Source: Sunxiuqinia sp963677175 (GTDB taxonomy: Bacteria > Bacteroidota > Bacteroidia > Bacteroidales > Prolixibacteraceae). From it: DNA of 64,000 nucleotides. The DNA lies in NCBI GenBank assembly GCA_963677175.2, contig CAXXES010000006.1, forward strand, positions 1,054,001 to 1,118,000, in the 5' to 3' direction. This document shows, in pieces, positions 43,149-53,154 of the stretch (within the stretch, counting starts at the first letter, position 1; the number at the start of each line of letters is the position of its first letter). Under the pieces are notes generated by a model. That model saw only the letters and a program-made list of their open reading frames with translations. It made no database searches and was not told the origin of the DNA. The translations under genes and the position numbers were made by a program.

Positions 43149-44954
43149 TTATACTTTTTCGTAATTTTCTCCATCGTTCTTTTTCTCCAAATTAATGTTC
43201 AACCTGTCTAAGGGGCTTTGTATCCGGTTGATGGTTTTATTGCTTACATGCGTGTAAATCATGGTGGTTTTTATGCTCGAATGGCCAAGTAGTTCTTGGA
43301 TATACCTTACGTCGGTCCCGGCTTCAAGCAGATGCGTTGCAAAGCTGTGCCTCAAGTTATGCACGCTCCCTTTTTTTGCTAAGCCGCTTTTCTCCATTGC
43401 CGCAGCCATAACTTTCTGCACGCTGCCCGTACTGTAGTGAGCCCCGGCAAACTGGCCTTCAAAAACGTAATCCTTGCCCGGGTATAATGCCCTGTAATTT
43501 TCGAGCATAGCTAAAACAGAATATGGCAACATCACAATCCTGTCTTTTTTGCCCTTCCCGTTCTTAACATGTATTTTTTGTTCGGCCAGCAATATATCGC
43601 CCCACTTTAACGTAACCACCTCGTTTACCCTCAGCCCCGCACCGTAAGCAATCATCAGCGCGAGTTTGTGTTTGGGGTTGTCAATAGATGTAAAAATAGA
43701 GGCACATTCTTCGGGGGTAAATACCACTCTCAGCTTTTTTTCTTTTTTGGGCCGTGGTAACTTAAATTCAAAATTCCGGTTGTTTTCTACGTGCCGGTAA
43801 TAATAATTTAGCGCATTGACCAGCATGTGCCCGCTTGTTGCCGACAAACCCTTTTCCATCAACCCCGCCAGGTATTTTACAATTTGTTTGTACTCAAATG
43901 AGGCAGGGTCGCGGTAACCGTTATCGCCCATAAACCGGCAAAAGGCATTCCCGTAATTGCGTATGGTGGAATCGCTCAGGTTGTTGGCCAGCATGGCATC
44001 CATCATCGAAACGATAAACCCACGGGCAGCTTCGGGAACTCTTTCCAGTACCTGGCTTTTTGCTTTTTGCAACAGAAACTTTTTCCGGTTGGGCATATTC
44101 TCTTTTTTCAGATAACCCGCCGGAAGCAGGTTTTTAAAAACCACCTTCTCCGGTTCGTAATGAACCGTTAAAGCTTTATAAACATCGGACGCTGCCGGTA
44201 AAAGATAGCACCCGTGAGGCACGCTGTACCTCGACATGGCAAACCGTTTTATTTTTTCCCTGAACGTAAACACTGGGGGAATAAAAACCTGCATCCATTG
44301 GTTATCTTCGATGTGCGGTTTTACCATTAAAACGGTGCCTCCTTTAACAGCTTTTTCCTTTTCAATATAATCGGCCGGAAAAAAATCGCTTACCTGGAGT
44401 ATTTTTTCGACTTTTTCCTTTACTGCCTGGTTTCTTATTGCCATGTAAACTTTTTGCCGCTTGTTCCAGTAAATCCCTTTAACGGACAGCAGTTCTTTGC
44501 TCACCGCAAAATGGTAATTCATACCGAATACCCAGTATTTTCCAATGTTTTCGAACAATTTCAAATTCAGTTTTTGTGCAAGCGTACTGTTTTCCGCTTT
44601 ATGTCCCTTTATTGGCTTTTCAGCGGTCAATTCAGGGAGTTTCGTTGCCCCGCTTTCCGGTTTGTCCGAAAGGTTTTCCGAGGCAACTATGGGTGGAAGG
44701 TCACGGCTTTTGGTGCCGGCCACCGGTACTGTTTTTGTTTGTTCCGCTTTTGGGTTTTCAATGATAAGCTTGTCGAAGTTCTTTTGCAGCAGTTGGTAAT
44801 TGGCATTATTATAATCAAGATACCAACATCGCAGGGTTGAGCTGTAAACAGCGCCTAACGATTTCAATTTTTGGTTTACCTCAGCGGAATACGGAAAGTC
44901 GGTACCGATACGGTGTGACCCCCTGTGCTGTATTTTTTTTAAGGTTAAAACCAT
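43149..44954 (-). CDS. Large tyrosine recombinase of the second IS91-type element
   Basis: 601 residues from the ATG at 44954 (MVLTLKKIQHRGSHRIG). The frame is open to 45143, but the extra N-terminus looks non-coding. Two copies of a DNA-binding-like domain occupy the first half (FPYSAEVNQKLKSLGAVYSSTLRCWYLDY and KLNLKLFENIGKYWVFGMNYHFAV… RQKVYMAI). A core-binding domain (SMMDAMLANNLSDSTIRNYGNAFCRFM) and the catalytic domain follow, with Arg in YGAGLRVNEVVTL, HNLRHSFATHLLEAG, LGHSSIKTT and the nucleophile in MIYTHVS. Likely acts with the Y2 transposase in moving the element. Far longer than the 297-residue recombinase of the five-copy element. Confidence 0.9.
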   Translation of the reverse strand: MVLTLKKIQHRGSHRIGTDFPYSAEVNQKLKSLGAVYSSTLRCWYLDYNNANYQLLQKNFDKLIIENPKAEQTKTVPVAGTKSRDLPPIVASENLSDKPESGATKLPELTAEKPIKGHKAENSTLAQKLNLKLFENIGKYWVFGMNYHFAVSKELLSVKGIYWNKRQKVYMAIRNQAVKEKVEKILQVSDFFPADYIEKEKAVKGGTVLMVKPHIEDNQWMQVFIPPVFTFREKIKRFAMSRYSVPHGCYLLPAASDVYKALTVHYEPEKVVFKNLLPAGYLKKENMPNRKKFLLQKAKSQVLERVPEAARGFIVSMMDAMLANNLSDSTIRNYGNAFCRFMGDNGYRDPASFEYKQIVKYLAGLMEKGLSATSGHMLVNALNYYYRHVENNRNFEFKLPRPKKEKKLRVVFTPEECASIFTSIDNPKHKLALMIAYGAGLRVNEVVTLKWGDILLAEQKIHVKNGKGKKDRIVMLPYSVLAMLENYRALYPGKDYVFEGQFAGAHYSTGSVQKVMAAAMEKSGLAKKGSVHNLRHSFATHLLEAGTDVRYIQELLGHSSIKTTMIYTHVSNKTINRIQSPLDRLNINLEKKNDGENYEKV

Positions 44955-45202
44955 AAAAATGATTTTACTGGGTTTTAGAAAAAGATCAGTTAACAAACGT
45001 CGGATAATATGCTCCTGAAATGAACTGGGTTTCACATTTTCCGTCGTGTGGCTAAGATAATGAATACCAGAATTAAAAACAATATCTATGTTTATATGGG
45101 TGCTTTTTACCCTTTTTTCCCCACCACCCCAACAACCGGTCAACCTTCCTCCAGATATTTGACCTCGCTTTTGAGGAACGAATCTCTAGTTTTAGTGAAT
45201 GA

Positions 45203-45643
45203 TTATTTCCGCTCATTCAACATCTTCTCCAGCAGCGCATTCTTTTCCTGTTCGCTTTTTAACAGTGCTTTATACAACTCTTCGACCTTTGAGGACAGTT
45301 CCATGATCTTGTCTAGCGGGTTAAAGGTCGGCTGATAGTAATAACCGTAACCATTAATAAAAGCATTTGATGCAGAATTATCATGGTTATTATTAATAAA
45401 AGTAAACGTAGCATCTTCATTAAATGCTTTAATGGCTTCGGGCGTAACGCCCAACGCCTGTGCAACTTCTTCCAGTTTTTCTTTATCCATTGTCTCTTTC
45501 TGTTCCAGTTGCGAAATAGCCTGTTGGCTGATGCCTAATTCCTCGGCCAACGTTTCCTGCTTCATGCCTTTTAATTCTCTGATGCGGGCTATGTTTTTGC
45601 CTAAGTGTACCTTGCCTGAGGGTTTAGTATAAGTGTCTTCCAT
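45203..45643 (-). CDS. XRE family transcriptional regulator
   Basis: 146 residues from the ATG at 45643 (MEDTYTKPSGKVHLGKN). The HTH domain is IARIRELKGMKQETLAEELGISQQAISQLEQ, followed by the usual KLEEVAQALGVTPEAIKAF. A linker and a C-terminal coiled coil (IMELSSKVEELYKALLKSEQEKNALLEKML) suggest a dimer. Such stand-alone HTH proteins occur widely in Bacteroidota; target unknown. It reads in the same direction as the recombinase but the 250-bp gap argues against one operon. Confidence 0.87.
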   Translation of the reverse strand: MEDTYTKPSGKVHLGKNIARIRELKGMKQETLAEELGISQQAISQLEQKETMDKEKLEEVAQALGVTPEAIKAFNEDATFTFINNNHDNSASNAFINGYGYYYQPTFNPLDKIMELSSKVEELYKALLKSEQEKNALLEKMLNERK

Positions 45644-46283
45644 CGGTGTAAAATTAATTGATTCATCCAAAGGTAATAATTTTAAAATACAAGATATATA
45701 CAAGCCAGACTTGTATTTTACAAGCCTGATCATTTGTGTTTTGTCTTAGCCTCCCTTTATTTTGTGCATAAGCTTTTTCAACAAACGCATAAATGAAAAC
45801 TTAATTAAGACACGATGAGAACATAGCTAATCTGAATTGGAATATTATTTTTGTATCGCATATTACGATATGAAATTAACATAGCGCTTTTTTTGACCTT
45901 TCTTACGAATCCGCAAAATTCAATCCAAGAGGTCAGATAATGGAAGCGCCCTTATAATATAGGGGCGCGGACATTGTTTTATTCTCTTGGAGGGCCCTTG
46001 CGGAGCCTGTAAGAAGGAATAATGACAATCGTTCGCGCCTTCTTTTTTTGTATCATTTTTACCACACATTCCATCCGGTTGCTGCACCTTGCAAGCGGAA
46101 CAATCCACAGGCGTTGAATGAGGAAAATCTAAGCAGGATGTTCTCCCTTACGGTTGGGAACGGCTTTTAATAATCTCGAATGGACCAATAAACAACCAGT
46201 GTATCATGCCTCATTTCAAGCATCTTTTATCTCCCCAACGGGCCCCCTGAGAATAGGGGCGCACGTGAATGATCCCCGCCTTT

Positions 46284-46317
46284 AAACCTTTAAGGTTTCG
46301 AAAAACCTTAAAGGTTT
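46284..46317. repeat. Perfect 15-bp inverted repeat
   Basis: AAACCTTTAAGGTTT, loop CGAA, AAACCTTAAAGGTTT. Each arm is itself nearly palindromic. Similar motifs occur between genes in many Bacteroidota; it may act as a bidirectional terminator. Confidence 0.7.
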
Positions 46318-46418
46318 GGGGAAACACCAATCCGAACAATCTAAAAAATCTTAAAAGTATGAAACCGATTTTCTGCTTCATGGCATTGCTATGCCTATTC
46401 CGAACCGGAAGGAACGAA

Positions 46419-46538
46419 GTCACGAGGGTGAGAGGGGGAGAACTCACGAGGGGGCGAAGGCGCGAACTCACGAGGGTGAGAGGGGGAGAACTCACGAGGG
46501 GGCGAAGTTACGAAGTCACGAAGGTGAGAGGGGGAGAA
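46419..46538. repeat. Five tandem 24-bp repeats
   Basis: Units of the type (G/C)TCACGAGGGTGAGAGGGGGAGAA alternate with CTCACGAGGGGGCGAAGGCGCGAA, giving a 48-bp higher-order period. Purine-rich on the plus strand. No unique spacers. Confidence 0.75.
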
Positions 46539-46690
46539 GACATTTATCAGATAACGAATTTGTGCGTTCGTGTGTTCCTGCGTTCCTGCGTTCGTGTCTT
46601 GTCGTCTTTGTGGCTTGGTGTTCAGTCTGAATTACTGCCTTTTTCGAAGGGCTAATCAATAATTAATTACCAACTAAAATCAATTTAAAA

Positions 46691-49600
46691 ATGAAGAAAA
46701 CGCGAAAAAAACAACTGTGTATTTATGGAATTGCCTTGTGCTTATTCCTGTTGACCGGCCCGGCCCTTTTGTCTTTGGCGAGCGGGCAGCCGGATTTTCC
46801 CGCCGGTGATTCCGGGCCGGTACCGGAATGGGCGCAGCAAGACCGCCGCACCATCAGCGGCAGGGTTACCGACCAACAGGGGCAGCCTTTGCCGGGTGTT
46901 ACCATTGTGGAAAAAGGCAATACCCAACATGGAACCATTACCGGTACCGACGGCAGGTATACCTTAACCAATGTCGCCGGTCAGTCAACCATCATCTTCT
47001 CGTTTGTGGGCATGAAAAAACAGGAGATCATCGTCAACAGCCAGGACCGGATTGATGTGACGCTTGAAGAAGAATCGGTTGGTATTGATGAAGTGGTGGC
47101 TGTGGGCTTTGGCACACAGAAAAAAAGCAGTGTGGTGAGCTCAATCACAACCATTGATGCCCGGGAACTGAAAACCTCGTCGAGTAACCTGACAACAGCC
47201 CTTGCCGGACGGATAAGCGGGATGATTGCTTACCAGCGCAGCGGTGAACCGGGGCAGGATAATGCCGAGTTCTTTATCCGCGGCCTGGGAACGTTCGGAT
47301 CAGGAAAAGTTAACCCCCTGATCTTAATTGACGGAATAGAATCGACCAACAACGACATGGCCCGGCTGCAACCCGATGATATTGAGTCGTTCTCGGTACT
47401 AAAAGATGCCATGGCCGCTGCTGTATATGGGGCCCGGGGTGCCAACGGGGTGGTGCTGATTACCACAAAAACGGGGAAATCGGGGAAGACCAGGTTCGAC
47501 TTCCGCTTTGAAAACAAGGTTTCGACAAACACCCGGAATTTCAAACTGACGGACAACATCACGTACATGAGCCTGGCCAACGAGGCGGCCTTAACACGCG
47601 ATCCCAATGCCGTGCTGCCCTATACCCAATCCAAGATTAACCACACGGCTGCCGGCGATGACCCCCTGCTCTACCCCAACAACAACTGGATTGACCAACT
47701 GATAAAGGACTACACGGTCAACCAGTCGTACAACCTGAGTGTGAGCGGGGGAACATCAAAAGCGCGCTATTACGTGGCCGGAACCTACACGGTTGACAAC
47801 GGCGTGCTCAACGTTGACCCGATCAACAATTTCAACAGCAACATCAAGCTGAGAAACTACTCGATACGGACGAATATCAACCTGAACCTAACCAGTACCA
47901 CGGAACTGATTGTCCGCATGTACGGCCAGTTTGACGACTACAACGGCCCCATCGGCGGGGGTACGGCAACATTCAACCGCGCCATTTGGTCGAATCCGGT
48001 GAAGTTCCCGGCGGTGTATCCCTCGTCGATGATGCCGTATGTGAAACATCCGCTGTTTGGCGGGGCTGTCACCGAAAAAGGAGGCACCACCCTGCTGACC
48101 AACCCGTATGCCGAAATGGTGAAAGGTTACCAAGTTTATAAGAAGTCGACTGTACAGCCCCAGTTTGAGCTGAAACAGGACCTGGGATTTTTGCTTCCGG
48201 GATTAAAAGCCCGCGCAATGGCATACATTAAACGTTACTCCTATTTCCAGGTGTCGCGGTACTACAATCCGTTTTATTATTCCGCTTCGCTGAATCCTTC
48301 GGACGAAAGCCTGATGCTGACCGTTTTAAACGACGGAGGCACCAACTCGGTGGGAACAACCGGCACGGAATACCTGAACTACAACGAAGGAAACAAGACC
48401 ATCAACTCGCAAATGTACCTGGAGGCAGCCGTCAATTACGATCAAACCTACCAGGAGAAGCATAGCGTGTCGGGCATGCTGGTCATGCTGATGTCGAGCT
48501 ACGAAGACGGCAATGCGGGCAGCTTGCAGCTTTCACTTCCGAAAAAGAACATGGGCCTTTCGGGAAGGTTTACCTACGGATACGACAGGCGCTACATGGC
48601 CGAATTCAACTTCGGCTACAACGGGACCGAAAAATTTGCCGATAACCACCGCTTCGGGTTTTTCCCGTCTTTTGGAGTAGCCTACGGCATTAGCAATGAA
48701 GCGTTTTTCGCACCGGCCAAAAGGATCGTGAGCAACCTGAAACTGAGGGCAACCTACGGGCTGATCGGAAACGATGCCATTGGCAATGACGCCGACCGCT
48801 TTTTTTATCTTTCGGATGTTAACCTGAACAATTCAAACTACGGCGCCAGCTTCGGGCAGGATTGGGGCTATTCGCGTACGGGAGTTTCCGTGTCGAGGTA
48901 TGCCAACTACAACATCACCTGGGAAAAATCAAAACAGCTGAACCTGGGGCTCGATCTCCAGCTGTTTAACTCGCTCGACCTGGTCTTCGAAATCTACAAA
49001 CAAAAAAGGACCAACATTTTGCAGAACCGCTCTTATGTGGGTTCAACCATGGGACTGACGGCTACTCCCCAGTCAAATTTTGGGGAAGCCGAAAGTAAGG
49101 GGGTGGATATTACAGCGACTTACAACAAATTTTTTAAGTCGGGATGGTACACTTCCCTGCGGGGCAATTTCACCTATGCGGCCAGCAAGGTGTTGAAATA
49201 TGATGAAGTAACTTACCCTGCAAATGAGTCGTACCGCTACCGCAAAGGAGAATCGATTTCGCAAACCTATGGCTACATTGCCGAACGCCTGTTTGTTGAC
49301 GATGAAGAAGTTGCCAATGCGCCGTCGCAGTTTGGGGAGTACATGGGTGGCGACATCAAATACCGCGATATGAACGGCGATGGGGTAATCTCCGGAGCAG
49401 ACCAGGTACCGATCGGCCTCCCCACCACCCCGGAAATTGTCTATGGTTTTGGGGGCACCGTGGGCTACAAGCAGCTTGACTTTAGTATTTTCTTCCAGGG
49501 TGAAGCCCGTACCTCGATCTTTATCAACCCTCAGAATATCTCCCCCTTCGTGATCAATGGAGGGGCACAAAATGGCCTGCTAAAAACGATCGCGAACGAT

Positions 49601-49918
49601 CACTGGTCGGAAGATAACCGCGACCTGTATGCTTTCTGGCCCCGCCTGAGCGATTATTTCGTGGAAAATAACAACCAGACTTCAACCTGGTGGATGCGGA
49701 ACGGCAGCTTACTGCGTCTGAAAAGCGTGGAAATAGGTTACAATGCGCCGGAAAAACTGACAAGCAAAATCAGGATCAACGGGTTAAGAGTTTACCTAAG
49801 TGCAAGCAACTTATTTGTAATCAGCAAATTTAAACTCTGGGATCCGGAAATGGGCGGCAACGGGCTGGGCTACCCCTTGCAGCGTGTATACAATGTTGGA
49901 CTAAACATATCACTTTAA
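46691..49918 (+). CDS. SusC/RagA family TonB-dependent outer-membrane transporter
   Basis: 1075 residues. A signal peptide at the N-terminus is followed by a carboxypeptidase-regulatory-like domain (about 55-130, ISGRVTDQQGQPLPGVTIVEKG). The plug domain comes next (about 135-250), with a TonB-box-like EVVAVGFGTQKK and the SusC signature ILIDGIESTNNDMARLQPDDIESF. The 22-strand barrel then runs to the C-terminal aromatic-rich strand (VYNVGLNISL). It imports oligomers, usually glycans or peptides, across the outer membrane using TonB energy, with the SusD partner as lid. First of four genes in the same direction. Substrate cannot be told; no CAZyme, sulfatase or peptidase gene is linked. Confidence 0.95.
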   Translation: MKKTRKKQLCIYGIALCLFLLTGPALLSLASGQPDFPAGDSGPVPEWAQQDRRTISGRVTDQQGQPLPGVTIVEKGNTQHGTITGTDGRYTLTNVAGQSTIIFSFVGMKKQEIIVNSQDRIDVTLEEESVGIDEVVAVGFGTQKKSSVVSSITTIDARELKTSSSNLTTALAGRISGMIAYQRSGEPGQDNAEFFIRGLGTFGSGKVNPLILIDGIESTNNDMARLQPDDIESFSVLKDAMAAAVYGARGANGVVLITTKTGKSGKTRFDFRFENKVSTNTRNFKLTDNITYMSLANEAALTRDPNAVLPYTQSKINHTAAGDDPLLYPNNNWIDQLIKDYTVNQSYNLSVSGGTSKARYYVAGTYTVDNGVLNVDPINNFNSNIKLRNYSIRTNINLNLTSTTELIVRMYGQFDDYNGPIGGGTATFNRAIWSNPVKFPAVYPSSMMPYVKHPLFGGAVTEKGGTTLLTNPYAEMVKGYQVYKKSTVQPQFELKQDLGFLLPGLKARAMAYIKRYSYFQVSRYYNPFYYSASLNPSDESLMLTVLNDGGTNSVGTTGTEYLNYNEGNKTINSQMYLEAAVNYDQTYQEKHSVSGMLVMLMSSYEDGNAGSLQLSLPKKNMGLSGRFTYGYDRRYMAEFNFGYNGTEKFADNHRFGFFPSFGVAYGISNEAFFAPAKRIVSNLKLRATYGLIGNDAIGNDADRFFYLSDVNLNNSNYGASFGQDWGYSRTGVSVSRYANYNITWEKSKQLNLGLDLQLFNSLDLVFEIYKQKRTNILQNRSYVGSTMGLTATPQSNFGEAESKGVDITATYNKFFKSGWYTSLRGNFTYAASKVLKYDEVTYPANESYRYRKGESISQTYGYIAERLFVDDEEVANAPSQFGEYMGGDIKYRDMNGDGVISGADQVPIGLPTTPEIVYGFGGTVGYKQLDFSIFFQGEARTSIFINPQNISPFVINGGAQNGLLKTIANDHWSEDNRDLYAFWPRLSDYFVENNNQTSTWWMRNGSLLRLKSVEIGYNAPEKLTSKIRINGLRVYLSASNLFVISKFKLWDPEMGGNGLGYPLQRVYNVGLNISL

Positions 49919-49933
49919 CGATAACAAAATAAG

Positions 49934-51883
49934 ATGATGATACCATTTACAAGTAAACTAAACAATGCAGGAAAATTTCTGATCATGCTTCTGTCGGTGG
50001 TTTCCGCAGTTTCCTGCAACGATTTCCTGGATGAAATCCCGGACAACGTATCAACAATCGATCATGCCTTCAACCTCCGGAACGAGGCTGAAAAGTATTT
50101 ATTTACCTGCTATGCTTACCTTCCGCAAGATGGCGATGCCGCTTATAATGTTGGCATGCTCGCCGGAGATGAGGTCTGGATTCCGTATCAAAAAGGGTAC
50201 ACCAGCTATGCTTTCGAGATTGCCCGGGGAAACCAGCGGACTTCAGACACCTACGTGAACGCATGGGACGGCTACTGGCAGGGAGGAGGTCCAGGCGACC
50301 GCTATCCGCTGTTTGACGGGATCAGGCATTGCAATACCTTCCTGGAAAATGTGAGCGACAAGGAAAAGATTCTTGACCTGGCTGATGAAGAACGAAAACG
50401 CTGGTTGGGCGAAGCAGAATTTCTGAAGGCTTACTTTCATTTTTGCCTGTTGCGCCTGTACGGGCCAATACCCCTGACTGACGAGAACCTGCCTGTTGAT
50501 GCCCCGGAAGATGAGGTTAACGCGGAACGGATGCCGGTGGACTCCTGTATCAATTACATTGTTAACCTGCTGGATTCCGCGGTTACCAGGCTGCCGGATG
50601 TCATTTCGGACCCAATCACCGAGATGGGGCGCATAACCCGCCCCGTTGCGCTGGCAATAAAGGCCAGGGTGCTGCTTTACGCGGCCAGTCCTTTGTTTAA
50701 CGGGAACACCGACTACAGTGCCTTTACAAACAAGGCGGGTGAGCCCTTCTTTAATCAAAACAGCGATGCAGGCAAATGGAGCCGGGCAGCTGATGCCGCG
50801 CTGGATGCCATTGAAGCTGCCGTAGCCGCCGGTTGCTCGCTTTATGAGTTCGACAACAGGACCTTCAGCTTGTCGGATACCACCATGACACAGATGAGCA
50901 TTCGCCAGGCAGTGTGCGAACGCTGGAACAGCGAAATTATCTGGGGAAATCCGAACAGTACCACTTCAACGCTGCAACAGCTTTGCATGGTGCCGCTGAG
51001 TGCCGACGACAACCACAACTACGCCCAGAAGATCATGAGTCCACCGCTGAAGATTGCCCGTATGTTTTACTCGAAAAACGGGGTGCCGACCGATGAGGAC
51101 AAGACACTTGATTTTTCGGATGAGACAATCCTCAGAACGGCAACCGCGGAGGAACGTTTTTATATCCAGGAGGGGTATGTGACAGCCCGGATCAACTTTG
51201 ACAGGGAGCCGCGCTTTTATGCCAGCCTGGCTTTTGACGGGGCTATCTGGTACAAGTACGACAGCCCTTCCAACTCGGACGAAGGAACCTATGTCGTTAA
51301 GGCAAAATACGGCGATTATGCAGGTAGCTCGCACTCGATGAACTACAATGAAACGGGGTACTACATTAAGAAGCTGGTGGACTGGAACATGACCATGAGC
51401 ACCTCCGGGGCAAGCTATAAACGGTATCCCTGGCCGGAAGTCCGGCTGGCCGATGTTTACCTGATGTACGCAGAAGCCCTGAACGAAGCTTCCGGCCCGG
51501 TTAGCGATGTGCTGTACTACCTGGATAAGCTAAGGGAACGTGCCGGACTAAAGGGAGTAGCCGAATCATGGAGCAATTATTCCACTCATCCCAATAAGTA
51601 CCAGACACAAGATGGACTGAGGGAAATTATCCACCACGAACGCCTTATTGAAATGGCTTTTGAAGGAAGCCGCTTTTGGGACCTGCGCCGGTGGAAGGAA
51701 GCTGCCGAATATTTAAATCAGCCGGTCACCGGCTGGAACGTTTACGGGACAGATGCAGAATCATACTACCAGGTCAGAACCGTTTACCAGCAGGAGTTTG
51801 TCGCTCCACGCGACTACTTATGGCCGCTTGTAAGCAATGAGCTGCTCCGCAATCCCAAGCTAACACAAACCTTGGGATGGTAG
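49934..51883 (+). CDS. SusD/RagB family nutrient-binding outer-membrane lipoprotein
   Basis: 649 residues with a lipobox VSAVSC, Cys28, for surface anchoring. TPR-like helices typical of the family are seen in RNEAEKYLFTCYAYLP and GEAEFLKAYFHFCLLRLYGPIP. The C-terminal RagB signature is IIHHERLIEMAFEGSRFWDLRRWK. It sits as the lid over the SusC pore and binds the substrate outside the cell. Starts 15 bp after susC. Confidence 0.95.
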   Translation: MMIPFTSKLNNAGKFLIMLLSVVSAVSCNDFLDEIPDNVSTIDHAFNLRNEAEKYLFTCYAYLPQDGDAAYNVGMLAGDEVWIPYQKGYTSYAFEIARGNQRTSDTYVNAWDGYWQGGGPGDRYPLFDGIRHCNTFLENVSDKEKILDLADEERKRWLGEAEFLKAYFHFCLLRLYGPIPLTDENLPVDAPEDEVNAERMPVDSCINYIVNLLDSAVTRLPDVISDPITEMGRITRPVALAIKARVLLYAASPLFNGNTDYSAFTNKAGEPFFNQNSDAGKWSRAADAALDAIEAAVAAGCSLYEFDNRTFSLSDTTMTQMSIRQAVCERWNSEIIWGNPNSTTSTLQQLCMVPLSADDNHNYAQKIMSPPLKIARMFYSKNGVPTDEDKTLDFSDETILRTATAEERFYIQEGYVTARINFDREPRFYASLAFDGAIWYKYDSPSNSDEGTYVVKAKYGDYAGSSHSMNYNETGYYIKKLVDWNMTMSTSGASYKRYPWPEVRLADVYLMYAEALNEASGPVSDVLYYLDKLRERAGLKGVAESWSNYSTHPNKYQTQDGLREIIHHERLIEMAFEGSRFWDLRRWKEAAEYLNQPVTGWNVYGTDAESYYQVRTVYQQEFVAPRDYLWPLVSNELLRNPKLTQTLGW

Positions 51884-51925
51884 GCCAGACCACTTAATAT
51901 TCATTCAAAAAAAATAGAAATACAA

Positions 51926-53140
51926 ATGACAAATAGAATAAGAAATTACAGGGTATTCCTGCTGCTGGCCATGGTCGTCTCTTTTTCGGCCTGCCAGGAA
52001 GATGACGGGAATTTCCCCCTGGAGAATCACCCGGAAAAACCCGGTGTGGTAAACAATGCTACGGTTGAAAATCTTCCGGGAAAGGCTATAATCAGTTATT
52101 CACTGCCGGCAGACCAGGATCTGTTGTATGTTAAAGCAGTTTACACGCTGCCCGGTTCGGGTGAAGAGAAAGTTGTTAAATCGTCCTACTACAACAATAA
52201 GTTGACGGTAGAAGGATTTTCCTCAACCGAAGAACAGGAGATCATGCTCTATGCAGTAAGCCGGAGCGAGGTGACATCCGACCCGGTGGCAGTCACCGTC
52301 AAACCGCTGGAATCGCCCATTTGGGAGGTCTTCCGTTCAATTGAACTGGTTACGGCCTTTGGCGGGTTTAATATAACAGCCGAAAATTCAACGGAAAGTG
52401 ATGTGGTAATCATGCTCATGCAAAAAAATGAGCATGACGAATGGGAGATCGATGAAGATAAAAGCATCTATACCTCCACCGCCAAAATGTCGTCCGCCAT
52501 CAGGGGACTCGACACCATTCCCTACCACTACGCCGTAGTGGTGAGGGACCGGTGGATGAACCACACCGACACCCTGCTTGCTTCCATAACGCCGCTGTAT
52601 GAAACACTGATCCCCAAATCGGGCTATGCGGGCATGTTTCTTCCCGGCGATGCAGAACGCCATGCCTCCACTCCCATGTCAGGGATGTGGGATGACAACC
52701 TGATTAACTGGTCAGGAATCTATATGACCCAAGCCTCCTTCACCCCAACCATCCCTCATGTAATCACCTTTGATATTGGGAAGCTGGCTCAAATAAGCCG
52801 GGTGAAGATCTGGGATTATCCTGAGTACTATAACGGGCGTACGTATTACTACATGGGATGTATGAAGCGATTTGAGATCTGGGGTTCAGACAACCCTCCC
52901 ACCGACGGGAGCTTCGACAACTGGCACCTGCTTGGCACTTATACCGAAGCTAAACCCTCGGGGCTTCCCTATGGACAGCAAAACGATGAAGACTACAATG
53001 CCGCTTATGCCGGCTTCGACTGGCAAGCCGATGTGAGCGCACCTAAAGTAAGGTATTTACGGATCAGGTGCCTGGAAAACTGGATGGGAACAACTTACCT
53101 GGCTATCGGAGAACTCCAGGTTTATGGTGATCCACGTTAA
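51926..53140 (+). CDS. DUF4959/DUF5126/DUF5000 surface lipoprotein
   Basis: 404 residues with a lipobox FSAC (Cys23). Three domains in the order usual for this family: an Fn3-like DUF4959 (about 40-135), DUF5126 (about 137-235, with VVVRDRWMNHTDTL) and a galactose-binding-like DUF5000 at the C-terminus (about 240-404, ITFDIGKLAQISRVKIW… YLAIGELQVYG). Such proteins accompany SusC/D pairs and are thought to be surface glycan-binding proteins. Domain names from memory of typical architectures. 42 bp after susD, same operon. Confidence 0.87.
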   Translation: MTNRIRNYRVFLLLAMVVSFSACQEDDGNFPLENHPEKPGVVNNATVENLPGKAIISYSLPADQDLLYVKAVYTLPGSGEEKVVKSSYYNNKLTVEGFSSTEEQEIMLYAVSRSEVTSDPVAVTVKPLESPIWEVFRSIELVTAFGGFNITAENSTESDVVIMLMQKNEHDEWEIDEDKSIYTSTAKMSSAIRGLDTIPYHYAVVVRDRWMNHTDTLLASITPLYETLIPKSGYAGMFLPGDAERHASTPMSGMWDDNLINWSGIYMTQASFTPTIPHVITFDIGKLAQISRVKIWDYPEYYNGRTYYYMGCMKRFEIWGSDNPPTDGSFDNWHLLGTYTEAKPSGLPYGQQNDEDYNAAYAGFDWQADVSAPKVRYLRIRCLENWMGTTYLAIGELQVYGDPR

Positions 53141-53154
53141 AAACAAAGCTAAAA

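Larger units (their letters stand above)
41352..44954 (-). mobile_element. Second IS91-type element, copy 2 (recombinase complete)
   Basis: Contains, in transcription order, a 601-residue tyrosine recombinase, a hairpin-containing gap, the 88-residue acidic protein and the Y2 transposase, then ~240 bp of noncoding DNA to the GTT at 41352. The right boundary beyond the recombinase start is not clear: the mirrored core expected from GTTGTGCATAGTGC was not found up to 46.6 kb. Confidence 0.7.
45644..46690. other. Intergenic region with repeats upstream of the SusC gene
   Basis: About 1 kb with no gene I accept. It contains GC-rich palindromic pieces near 45950 and 46240 (both with ATAGGGGCGC), the 15-bp inverted repeat at 46284 and the 24-bp tandem repeats at 46419. 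The promoter of the SusC operon must lie in the last ~150 bp but no consensus stands out. Confidence 0.5.

Noticed and set aside
44955..45143. N-terminal extension of the large recombinase
   Set aside because: The frame is open, but the residues (MTGCWGGGEKRVKS…) show no domain character, while the family-like sequence starts at Met 44954.
45920..46108. 62-residue cysteine-containing minus-strand frame
   Set aside because: It overlaps palindromic intergenic DNA and has no recognisable features.
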